This document shows, piece after piece, positions 18,559-27,500 of a stretch of DNA of 64,000 bases. A program made the translations under genes and the position numbers. The number at the start of each line of letters is the position of its first letter. Within the stretch, counting starts at the first letter, position 1. Origin of the DNA: Methylococcaceae bacterium (GTDB taxonomy: Bacteria > Pseudomonadota > Gammaproteobacteria > Methylococcales > Methylomonadaceae); assembly GCA_030693065.1 (NCBI GenBank), contig JAUYBL010000013.1:146915-210914 (forward strand), read 5' to 3'. The notes beneath the pieces are model-generated. The model did no database searches. It saw only the letters and a program-made list of their open reading frames with translations, and had not been told where the DNA came from.

Positions 18559-20577
18559 TCAATTATCAGCTGGTAAAAAAAGCCGTGGGTTTGAATATCC
18601 AAGCCACTGACCACTAGTATTGCTGCCAGTTGGCTCTGCAGCAAACACCAGCGAGATTCGTTTACCTGTATATGCAGCCAAAGATAATGAAATCGGAGAA
18701 AAATTAAGCTTCTCTCCCATCAGAGGTGGACTCATTTCGCGCGAAAAAAGGATCTCTTGCTTAGCCGTACCGTTATTAGCTACATACACCACGGCTCTTG
18801 CTGGTTCTGCAGGATAAATCATGCTTAAACCAAAACGCAACTGTGTGCCTGGTTCGATCAATACATTATCAAATCGGTATGAGAAGCCCGAAATGACTGT
18901 CATAGTATTTTCAATTCCAAACACAGAAGGCCAATCCAAAACAAGAACCCCGCTTCCAGTAGGAGTGCCAACTTTGGCTGAATTGTTAATATTCCCATTT
19001 GGAAAAGCTTTTATAAAATCAAAAGAAACCTTACCGAGTTGGGATTGTAAACGCGACTGCCACTCATTGGTTATATCTGAAAGCTGCCCAGAAGATCGCT
19101 CAGAGAATACACGTAAACTGGAGTCATATTTTGCCTCTTTTGTGATGTCGTTTAGCGTGACACATTTGACTTTACGTGCCTGTCCACCATAAATGCGAAA
19201 AAAGCCACCATTTTGAAGTGACCACACGCAATCATTAGGCTGAGACGCTAAATCTATATCCCATAATTGTCCTGGGTATTTATCAACAATATCCCGCTTG
19301 GCCATCTCAGCGAAGCGTGCGGATGAAACAAAGAACACTTGGTTAAAATGCTTAAAAATAACAGAATCAATTAGAATTGATGACGCAGCGAGAATTACAA
19401 TCAGTAGCTGAATTGGAAAGTTATCCTTGTTTTTATGTTGGCCAACCGCCCATGCACTGACAAGCAGCATCAAAATAAACGGGCTAAGTAGCCAACGCTG
19501 TTCGAGTCTGATTGTTGAAATGGGGGGTATTAACAATAAAAGAGCCAATGCAATCAATAGAATCGGCCATCGAATCAATGTCCAAACGGGAGTTGATATT
19601 GGTTGATTTTGCTTATAAAGAGTTGCGCTTACACCCAGGAAAATAGACAAAAAAAGTGTAATTGCGAGCGTTGACGCTAGTATCCATGCAGGATACCAAG
19701 GTAATGAAGTCAGCTTAACGGCTACAAGATATTCTGGTCCTTCATTAAACCCGGCTATTGAGACAATAGCCTGACTTAAATGCGCCAGTGTTCTTCCGAA
19801 ATCGAAAGCTATTTGAGTACCATCTGTTCCCAACAAAAATGGTGTATGTAATATTGCAATTTTGTAAGCAACATTAAAAACAGGAATAGCCACGCAGGCT
19901 GATACAAGAGCTAAGATTTGTTTTTTCGGTAATACTTGAAAATTTGGTAGAAAAACAAAAGCAGCTCCAAGCCAGGCAAAAATAACGATGTAACGTTCAT
20001 GGCAATGAATCAGGAAAAACGAAAGTAAAATACCAATCCAGCCCCACCAGGCAGGGTTTTTCTGACGATTATCGGCACGAATTATGGCATAAATTACCCC
20101 GAGAAATAATATCAGAGCGACTCCCTCGACCGCCCCCCCAACCATTTGAGTCACTTGATAGACAGCAAATCGCGAAGTGGCAAATGCGATGGCAATGCTT
20201 AATGCTACAAGCAAACTATTTTTACTTAAACGATAGGCAATTACAAAAACTAGAGTTGCACTTACAGCATGCAACAAGATATTCACCGCCAAGTAATGAG
20301 TAATTGCGGTATCAAACAAATTTAGAAGCAAAAATTCAAAACCAAATGCAACAGGGCGGAACTTGTCCTGGCAAGTCGTTGTGAGCAGTTGAGATGGGGT
20401 ACCGCCGCATTGTCCATCCTTTAACGACAAGAGTGTGAATAAATCATCTCCAAAAAACACATTTGGCATCAATGGCCAATAACGCCATGCAGCGGCAATT
20501 ACAACAATCAAGAAAACCAAAGGTACTTGGATTTTTGAGTTATGCAATTTATTGAAAACTAAGATTTTATTAGTCAT
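18559..20577 (-). CDS. Polytopic membrane protein, GT-C glycosyltransferase-like
   Basis: A 672-residue membrane protein with roughly ten hydrophobic helices in residues 15-410 and a soluble C-terminal region of about 250 residues containing no hydrophobic segment. The first periplasmic loop has FFGDDLFTLL, which fits the acidic motif of GT-C enzymes that use polyprenyl-phosphate sugars. The C-terminal domain (residues about 540-670) looks beta-rich (SGFSYRFDNVLIEPGTQLRFGLS) and may bind carbohydrate. It would fit with the DPM1-like transferase and GtrA upstream, giving a periplasmic sugar transfer. Inferred from topology; no family was matched with certainty. Confidence 0.6.
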   Translation of the reverse strand: MTNKILVFNKLHNSKIQVPLVFLIVVIAAAWRYWPLMPNVFFGDDLFTLLSLKDGQCGGTPSQLLTTTCQDKFRPVAFGFEFLLLNLFDTAITHYLAVNILLHAVSATLVFVIAYRLSKNSLLVALSIAIAFATSRFAVYQVTQMVGGAVEGVALILFLGVIYAIIRADNRQKNPAWWGWIGILLSFFLIHCHERYIVIFAWLGAAFVFLPNFQVLPKKQILALVSACVAIPVFNVAYKIAILHTPFLLGTDGTQIAFDFGRTLAHLSQAIVSIAGFNEGPEYLVAVKLTSLPWYPAWILASTLAITLFLSIFLGVSATLYKQNQPISTPVWTLIRWPILLIALALLLLIPPISTIRLEQRWLLSPFILMLLVSAWAVGQHKNKDNFPIQLLIVILAASSILIDSVIFKHFNQVFFVSSARFAEMAKRDIVDKYPGQLWDIDLASQPNDCVWSLQNGGFFRIYGGQARKVKCVTLNDITKEAKYDSSLRVFSERSSGQLSDITNEWQSRLQSQLGKVSFDFIKAFPNGNINNSAKVGTPTGSGVLVLDWPSVFGIENTMTVISGFSYRFDNVLIEPGTQLRFGLSMIYPAEPARAVVYVANNGTAKQEILFSREMSPPLMGEKLNFSPISLSLAAYTGKRISLVFAAEPTGSNTSGQWLGYSNPRLFLPADN

Positions 20578-20588
20578 ATAACTGAAGC

Positions 20589-21764
20589 TTAAGCCTTACA
20601 GATAATCACTACATTCCAACAAAGCAGACGCAACGGTGGTATAAGCCACAGTAAAAGACGATCCAATTTTTCTAAAGGGGTATAAAGCCAACGCCATTTT
20701 TCACCTTCATGGACGACAACCTTCCAAAACCTTTCTTTGTTCGGGTTACGGCGCTGAGCCAGAACCATAATGACGAAAATAATTAGTGTGGATAACCAAA
20801 AGTATTTTGTTTCAACGTTTTTAAAATTTTCGTGAAATAGCTTAATGTCATTCCATTTTAATGGGTGTTCATCGGGTGTGCGGACATCGGTCGCTATTGC
20901 ACGATAAGCATTTATAGCGGGGTTATAAGCAAGGGGATCCCATGTTACAAACATTCCGTCAGCAGCAAGATGAGGTTTAATGCGGGTAATTGTTTCTTTA
21001 ATATCAACATGGTGCAGCAAATTTCCCGCATAAATAATGTCAAATTTAGCGTCTGGCGGCAACTGCATGTCTTCGGCGGATGCAACGTGTTGTTTAACGT
21101 TAACGTTATTCGCCTTTGCTAGTCGACTGGTTGCATCCAACATACCTTGTGAAAGATCTGACGATGTCACTTCTGCACCCAATATAGCGAAATAAACACT
21201 GGCTTCTCCAAGACCGCAGCCAACATCCAGCAAACGTTTGCCTTTTAAATTGCCGAGACGCTGAGTGATGTAGCGCATTTCAGGGGAAGTGCAGGCTTCA
21301 TTGGCTGCACGTACATCGATGTTCTCAACGTCTTCGCTATCAGCCCATGCATCGTGAAATTCACGCTCAACTTGTATTCGTTCATCGTGAAGAGTTTGGA
21401 CGTTATCCTTTTTTTTATAACCCGCTGATTCAGCCACACGCATAACGATTTCCTTAAAATAAATATCGTTTTTAATCTTGATTGGGTCTTCAGAGTTTAT
21501 AAGGCCGGTTTCTTGCTGGTAAACGACTTCCTTTTCACTATCGCCGCGTAAATAAAAGCGGGCTTCATCCAAGGGGAATTTTAGGTGGCCAGGACTGGGA
21601 AGTTGCCATGCAATGTGTGCTTCTGCTTTCTCGTAGCTAAATTCGATGCTTCGCACGAAATCATTCCAACTTGGATGGTTTATGTTTTCGGCTTGATAAG
21701 ATGTGGCTTGCGCAGCGATGAGAAACCGGTATTTAAAACTCTCGAATTTAATTTTTTTAGCCAT
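20589..21764 (-). CDS. SAM-dependent methyltransferase with C-terminal membrane segment
   Basis: A 391-residue protein. The methyltransferase core is central: LLDVGCGLGEASVYFA (motif I, about residues 177-192), TSSDLSQGMLDA, and FDIIYAGNLLHHVD. The N-terminal 150 residues are an unassigned domain. Hydrophobic segments near residues 314-330 (FWLSTLIIFVIMVLA) and at the C-terminus (RLLLWLIPPLRLLCWNVVIIC) suggest membrane attachment. It overlaps the radical SAM gene by eight bases, so the two probably act together. Specific substrate unknown. Confidence 0.8.
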   Translation of the reverse strand: MAKKIKFESFKYRFLIAAQATSYQAENINHPSWNDFVRSIEFSYEKAEAHIAWQLPSPGHLKFPLDEARFYLRGDSEKEVVYQQETGLINSEDPIKIKNDIYFKEIVMRVAESAGYKKKDNVQTLHDERIQVEREFHDAWADSEDVENIDVRAANEACTSPEMRYITQRLGNLKGKRLLDVGCGLGEASVYFAILGAEVTSSDLSQGMLDATSRLAKANNVNVKQHVASAEDMQLPPDAKFDIIYAGNLLHHVDIKETITRIKPHLAADGMFVTWDPLAYNPAINAYRAIATDVRTPDEHPLKWNDIKLFHENFKNVETKYFWLSTLIIFVIMVLAQRRNPNKERFWKVVVHEGEKWRWLYTPLEKLDRLLLWLIPPLRLLCWNVVIICKA

Positions 21765-22959
21765 TTACAATCTCAATTCTTTTACTAGTATTTTGGCGTG
21801 ATTGCGGGCGTTCACGAGGTTCGCTACGGATTTTTTCCGCCAATTCAAGTAACTGCTCATAAGTCAACGGCCAGTTTTTTTCTGGTGGTGATGTGAGGAA
21901 GGTACCCACTCGTTGTAATTTGGCCGCCATATAACGCATAGAAATAGTCATTTCTGGATAACTGCCATACATGCAACCATCACACGCACGAGTTACCTGA
22001 GCAACTTCCTCGCGCCATGCTTTGTTACGATATGTTTTGGGGAAGTTGCTTTCATAGGCAGGGTAACTGTTACCTAGCCGGTGATCGCAACAAGGTGCAA
22101 ACTCGCCATTGGGTAGTAGCGCGAAATAGAGATTGGGTGTATCACAAACATTGTTGTTATGGCTGCGCCAAGTAATCGCCTCATCACGAACAAACCGCTT
22201 AATGTCGTCCAAATACTGATCACTATCAAATAACAAGAAGCCCTCTTTGCGCATTTTTCTTACGCGTTCGATAACAGCATCTACGACCGGCAGCTCATCT
22301 GTTTTAAAGCGCAATGACTGATCAAAGGTGCGAAATCCACGAGGATGAGCATAATCGCTGACATGCACAGGAACTAACGATGCAAACCAAGAAATTGCGG
22401 ACCCGAATCGGACAACATCTTCAATATCGCCCATATTTTGGGGCTGTAACACACATCCCAACGATGCAAAACTACCCTCAATAGGCAGGTATTTTGTGAA
22501 TAGCGCCATAGCCTTCAATGCCTGGTGCCAAGATTTGTTAAAATCCCCGTTGATTTTATCCTGCATCGCGGGTTGTAACGAATCCAAAGAAATCGATATA
22601 TCCTTGCCACCGGCCTCTACAGCTCGCGCTATCTGTTCTTCAGATGCGTATCCGTTGGTTTGCATACGCACATGGACGCCACGAGATTCAAAAGCTTGGA
22701 TGATTTCAGGTAAGTCTTTGCGAGCGAAGGGTTCTCCGCCGGTTAGTAAAACAATGGCTACACCCATCTTGGCAAAATTGTCTGCAATGCGCTTAATTTC
22801 ATCAAGAGTGCACTCTCGCACATCAGAGTTTGCATAGATGATATTGCATTGTTCACAGGTCAAATTGCAGCGGGCGGTGACATAAAATTGCACATAGACT
22901 GGCGCATCTTGAAACAATGCCGCCTTTGCTAATGTTATTTTCGATAAACTAGAAAACAT
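21757..22959 (-). CDS. Radical SAM protein with SPASM-like C-terminus
   Basis: A 400-residue radical SAM enzyme. The [4Fe-4S] motif is ARCNLTCEQC (CxxxCxxC), followed by LLTGGEPFARKDL, MQTNGY and SISLDS. The C-terminal half has a Cys-rich part (CDTPNLYFALLPNGEFAPCCDH and CDGCMYG) typical of auxiliary cluster domains. The ATG at 22959 directly follows the gtrA stop and has AGGA upstream; an earlier ATG (22986) would overlap gtrA. Radical SAM proteins in polysaccharide loci modify sugars or lipid carriers; the reaction here is not known. Confidence 0.82.
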   Translation of the reverse strand: MFSSLSKITLAKAALFQDAPVYVQFYVTARCNLTCEQCNIIYANSDVRECTLDEIKRIADNFAKMGVAIVLLTGGEPFARKDLPEIIQAFESRGVHVRMQTNGYASEEQIARAVEAGGKDISISLDSLQPAMQDKINGDFNKSWHQALKAMALFTKYLPIEGSFASLGCVLQPQNMGDIEDVVRFGSAISWFASLVPVHVSDYAHPRGFRTFDQSLRFKTDELPVVDAVIERVRKMRKEGFLLFDSDQYLDDIKRFVRDEAITWRSHNNNVCDTPNLYFALLPNGEFAPCCDHRLGNSYPAYESNFPKTYRNKAWREEVAQVTRACDGCMYGSYPEMTISMRYMAAKLQRVGTFLTSPPEKNWPLTYEQLLELAEKIRSEPRERPQSRQNTSKRIEIVNG

Positions 22960-22960
22960 C

Positions 22961-23344
22961 TTATTTTTTCCTAAAAAAAACAGCACGAATTACAAAATTC
23001 AGCATGAAAGTTATACCGTTAGCCAGTAATTTTGCTCCGTATGGATTTATTGAGAATGAATTAACTAACAGCCACAACAAACCCATCCCAATTCCTAGCA
23101 TTGCCCCATTTACTGCAAATGTTAGCGGTAAATCCGTACTCAACTTAAAACGGCTATTTGTGAAAACAAACCTTCGAATAAGCAGGAGATTTACAATTAC
23201 CCCTACAGAAAAACCTGCAGCATTGGCCCAATAAATAGATAGGTCATACATAACCAAGGCTGCATATATCGAAAAATCTATGCAATAGCCACAGACAACA
23301 GCAAAAAAATAACGTAGCGGCGCTTTATAGATTGATGGTTTCAT
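22961..23344 (-). CDS. GtrA family membrane protein
   Basis: A 127-residue protein with four hydrophobic helices, matching the GtrA/YngA family thought to flip polyprenyl-phosphate-linked monosaccharides. It reads FFAVVCGYCIDFSIYAALVMY, then ANAAGFSVGVIVNLLLIRRFVF, a family hallmark. The gene overlaps the 3' end of the DPM1-like GT2 by 20 bases, which is the usual GtrA/GtrB pairing. Confidence 0.85.
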   Translation of the reverse strand: MKPSIYKAPLRYFFAVVCGYCIDFSIYAALVMYDLSIYWANAAGFSVGVIVNLLLIRRFVFTNSRFKLSTDLPLTFAVNGAMLGIGMGLLWLLVNSFSINPYGAKLLANGITFMLNFVIRAVFFRKK

Positions 23345-24269
23345 TAATTAGATAAAGCGGCCTATCCTTAATTTCTTCAAATATGCGAGCGATGTATTCT
23401 CCTATAACGCCAATCAATAGGATTTGCACTCCACTAAACAAGACGATAGATAGCAATACTGCAGTTAATCCTGGTACAAGTGTGTTTGTAAAAAACTTCA
23501 AATACAACATATAAGCTCCTCCAGCAAGTCCTGCAAATATCGTCAGCAAACCAAAGTGTATCGCCATGGTCAGTGGCTTGCTAGAAAAAGACAAGATCGC
23601 GTTTATCGCAAATGCCATCATTTTTCTAAATGGATATTTTGTCTCCCCAGCAAAACGTTCTGCACGGTCATATTCTAATGGTGTCGCTCTATAGCCAAGC
23701 CAAGGTACCATGCCACGCACGAAGCGATGACGTTCGCGAAGTTGCTTGAATGACTCTACAACTTTGCGAGACATCAAGCGAAAATCTCCGGTATCAGGGG
23801 GAATATCAATTTCGCACATATAATTTAACAGGCGGTAGAAAGTCGCTGCAGTTGCCTTCTTAAATATAGTTTCGCCAGCACGGCTCCGACGTTTGCCATA
23901 CACAACATCGAATCCGGTCAATGCCATCCGGTACATATCTGCAATCAGTTCTGGCGGGTCTTGTAGATCAGCATCTATTACTGCTACATAGTCGCCTTCC
24001 ACCAAGTCAATTCCTGCTGTTATAGCAATTTGATGACCAAAATTGCGACTAAAAGAAATTACCTTCACGTTAGGATTTTGCTCGGCAACGCTTCGCAAAT
24101 AAAATAATGATCCATCCTTAGAGCCATCATCTACAAAAACCAACTCGACATCAATTTCATGAGCGAGATTGTCTCGCAACTTTTGAAGCCGATTTACTGT
24201 TTCATTGATTGATTCTTCCTCGTTATATACAGGAACAACAATGCTCAGTAAGTTTTTTTCTAGGGGCAT
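23325..24269 (-). CDS. Polyprenyl-phosphate glycosyltransferase (DPM1/GtrB-like GT2)
   Basis: A 314-residue GT2 enzyme. It has SIVVPVYNEEESINETV, FVDDGSKDGS, FSRNFGHQIAI and AVIDADLQDPPEL, the standard GtrB/ArnC-type motifs, and two C-terminal membrane helices (residues about 236-256 and 270-290). It would load a sugar onto undecaprenyl phosphate for the GtrA flippase and the GT-C-like protein downstream. A very good ribosome site (AGGAGGT) precedes the ATG, and 248 bases separate it from the giant gene upstream, so a separate promoter is possible. Confidence 0.88.
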   Translation of the reverse strand: MPLEKNLLSIVVPVYNEEESINETVNRLQKLRDNLAHEIDVELVFVDDGSKDGSLFYLRSVAEQNPNVKVISFSRNFGHQIAITAGIDLVEGDYVAVIDADLQDPPELIADMYRMALTGFDVVYGKRRSRAGETIFKKATAATFYRLLNYMCEIDIPPDTGDFRLMSRKVVESFKQLRERHRFVRGMVPWLGYRATPLEYDRAERFAGETKYPFRKMMAFAINAILSFSSKPLTMAIHFGLLTIFAGLAGGAYMLYLKFFTNTLVPGLTAVLLSIVLFSGVQILLIGVIGEYIARIFEEIKDRPLYLINETINL

Positions 24270-24517
24270 GTAGTGAAACCTCCTGACTCATAAATGAATG
24301 GCAACTCAAAAAATCCGATTTGATCATGCTCAAAGACATGTTTTTTAAGGGCAGTGTATTTGGACAATTTAAAAAATAATTGCACGTATCATTAGGTGAC
24401 CATACTCCGAAGATGCATAAACATACTCACTGAAATTTGTGAACACCAACTATTCATTAGAAGATGGTCTGCTGAAAATATCCACTAACTGAGCGCTAGT
24501 AAGGAGTTTATTGGTAC

Positions 24518-27500
24518 TCATTCCACTCTGACAGAACGAGTTGGATCAATTTCACGGGAATAATACGGAGTGCAATGTAATTTTTTAACGAAAATTGCCA
24601 TCATATGAGTTGGCGTTAATGTGCCGTTGGCAAGACCAGCTTCATCTTCTGTATGCACTCTATCGATAAAATCTCTGTCCCATTCGGATTCTCGATTGAA
24701 ATTGTGACCAAAGCATCGATCCACAAAAATATCTATTGCACTTCCAAAACCGATGAATTTTTCGCACTGGAATCGCTGTAATAGCAAAGGCAGAACATCT
24801 TGTGCTCGAACTCCTTCAAAACCCTCTTTACTGCAATCCCAATTGTCGTATTTTTTCTCAAGCCTATTTAGTAGCACGTTAAATTTATAACTCTCTGGCA
24901 ACTCTTTCCAAAACTTATTGACGATTTTTAAAGATTCTGGCCAACGCTGATGACCATTTCGCCCAATCATGTCGCTAATTATAAAACTACCATTGGCATG
25001 AAGAGCATTACTAATTTGGTCAAACAAGTGTTCGAGTCGTGTTACATGATGCAGAGACTGGTTGGCAATGACGCCATCATATTTTTTTCTTGCAACCCAA
25101 GTATTGAAATCGGCCTCCACAAAACTCATGTTGTCTAGCACACCGTTTTCTTTGGCAATCTCTTTACCACGATCAAGCATCACTGGATTGATTTCAAGAC
25201 ACTCAAGAATAAAGTCATTAAAACCAGAATTGACTAAATTCTTTGCGACGGACACTTCCAAATCGCAATTCCCCGCACCAACACTTATAAAGGTCGCAAT
25301 TGCGCTACCGGTTCGATTTTTTGCTTCAAATAAATTAGAAGAGAAAAACTGGGCTATCGTACTAAATCCAGCGTCTTTGAATATTGGTGCCAAGTATTTA
25401 TTAGACCAATAATGATAAATATCTGGAAGGTCGTGAACGTTTACTTGTTTTTCGTATATTGCTAACTCCTGCTGAATTTTTTTTTGGTAGGCTTCGTCAA
25501 TATTGTTAGTTGAGGATTGCTGCGTTTTCTTGTCGACATCGGTTAGTACATTAGAATCGGGAGCATAAAGAGTTAATGGCTTATTATTTCGAATAACCTT
25601 GATACTCAATCCAGAGAGAATATCAGCCAATATTCTGAATGCCGCCTCAGCTCCCCAAGAGTTTTCCGCAAAAGTTAATCCATTTTGGCTGATTTTCTCC
25701 CATAGGACTTCATCTTGATAAATTTTTACAACAGCATCGGCTAATGCTTTAGCCCCCTCTGCAACCAAAATATTTTCACCATCGGTTAACAACATACCTT
25801 CTGCAGCCAGCGGTGTGGCGACAACCGGTAAACCTACGGCTATCGCTGATCCGATTTTACCTTTAATGCCCGCACCGAAGCGCAGCGGGGCAACCGAGAC
25901 ACGCATTTTGTCAAGCAGTGGCGTCAGGTCTTCGACAAAACCTGTGATTATGATGTCTTCCGATGCCAATGCTTGTATATCGGCGGGCGGCTTGCTGCCA
26001 ACAGCATAGAAGCGGACACCAGGTAGCTGTTTGCGTAGCAAGGGCATTACTTCTGTGACGAAATAATGCACCGCATCGACGTTCGGAGTGTGCTGATAGC
26101 CGCCTACAAAAACAATGTCTCTGCGCTCTGAAAAAGATATACTCGTCCCCTGCACATTCATAATCAATGGGAATACATGAAGTATGGCATCAGGCAATTC
26201 AGCGTGCAGAAGTTCAAACTCGGCGGTGCTATGCACAATTGAAGCGTCGGATGCACGGATGGCTGCCAGCTCGCACTGTTTCATTTTGTCAGCTTCTTTT
26301 TGTTTGACTTTATCTGATTGAAGCTCTGCTTCGCGTGACATTCGCAAAAAGTGCAAGTCTACCGTGTGATAGAGCACTTTGGCTTTGGGGCAAAACTTGC
26401 GAATCATTTTTAAGTGGCGCGTCACCACTCCTGGGCGGAACAGGAATGCTAAGTCATAGCGGTCGCCGCAATCTTTTACGTGCTGTTCAACGTTAGTGAC
26501 AAAAGGTGCGTACAACACCTCAATACCAGCTCGTTGCAGTTCCGTAGTGTATTCAGGCATATAGAGAAAGTTGTCTTCAGGGATAAATGTCACCTGAAAA
26601 TCCATCTCACGTAGCAACAGTATTAAGTTGAGTACTGTAATGGAGCCTGCATCCTGGTTCGGAGTGGGGGTACAGTGATCAATCACCAGAGCGCGTCGTG
26701 TTGCCCGACGATCTTTGGCATTATCTGCATCCATGCCGGCAGGTTGATGGGTTTGTAGGTGCTCTTTCCAACGATCAAAGAGTTTTTTGCTGTTTTCAAT
26801 TTGATAGGCTTTTGTGCCTTGTGATGTGTCGGTGCCTGACGTCACTCCCTCATAATGAATCACTGTAGACAACGGTTGATAAATCACACGATAGTCACGG
26901 GCTCGGATTTTTAATGCAAGGTCTGAATCTTCGCAGTAGGCAGGTAAATATTGTTCGTCAAAACCACCCAATTCTGTAAACAACACCTTGGGAACCATGA
27001 TGGATGCACCTGAGCAATAATCTACTTCTCTGGCATAGTTATAAATGGGAAGGAGTGGGTCTTGGAACCGCCCAAAGTTCCAAGCGCTGCCATCTTGCCA
27101 GATTATGCCTCCAGCTTCTTGTAATCTGCCATCTGGATAAATCAGCTTGGAGCCTACTAATCCGGTTTTCGGGAATTCTTGGAAGGTTCGCACCAGTTCA
27201 TCCATCCAGCCCAAAGTAACTTCAGTGTCATTATTCAGGAAGTAAAGATATTCGCCGTTGGCCGCATTAGCCCCGACGTTGCAAGAACGAATGAAACCTT
27301 GATTTTGTTCGTTGCATATTAGACGGATGCCGTTTACGTTGCTCAATATATTCGCTGAATTATCAGGTGAGCAATCATCTACGACGATGATTTCGAAACT
27401 GCTCTGCGGAAGATTTATCGCAATTGAAGCTAGGCAGCGTAAAGTGTAATCGACCTTTCCGTAGATTGGAATAATGACAGAAACTAGCGGATTTTTTGAT

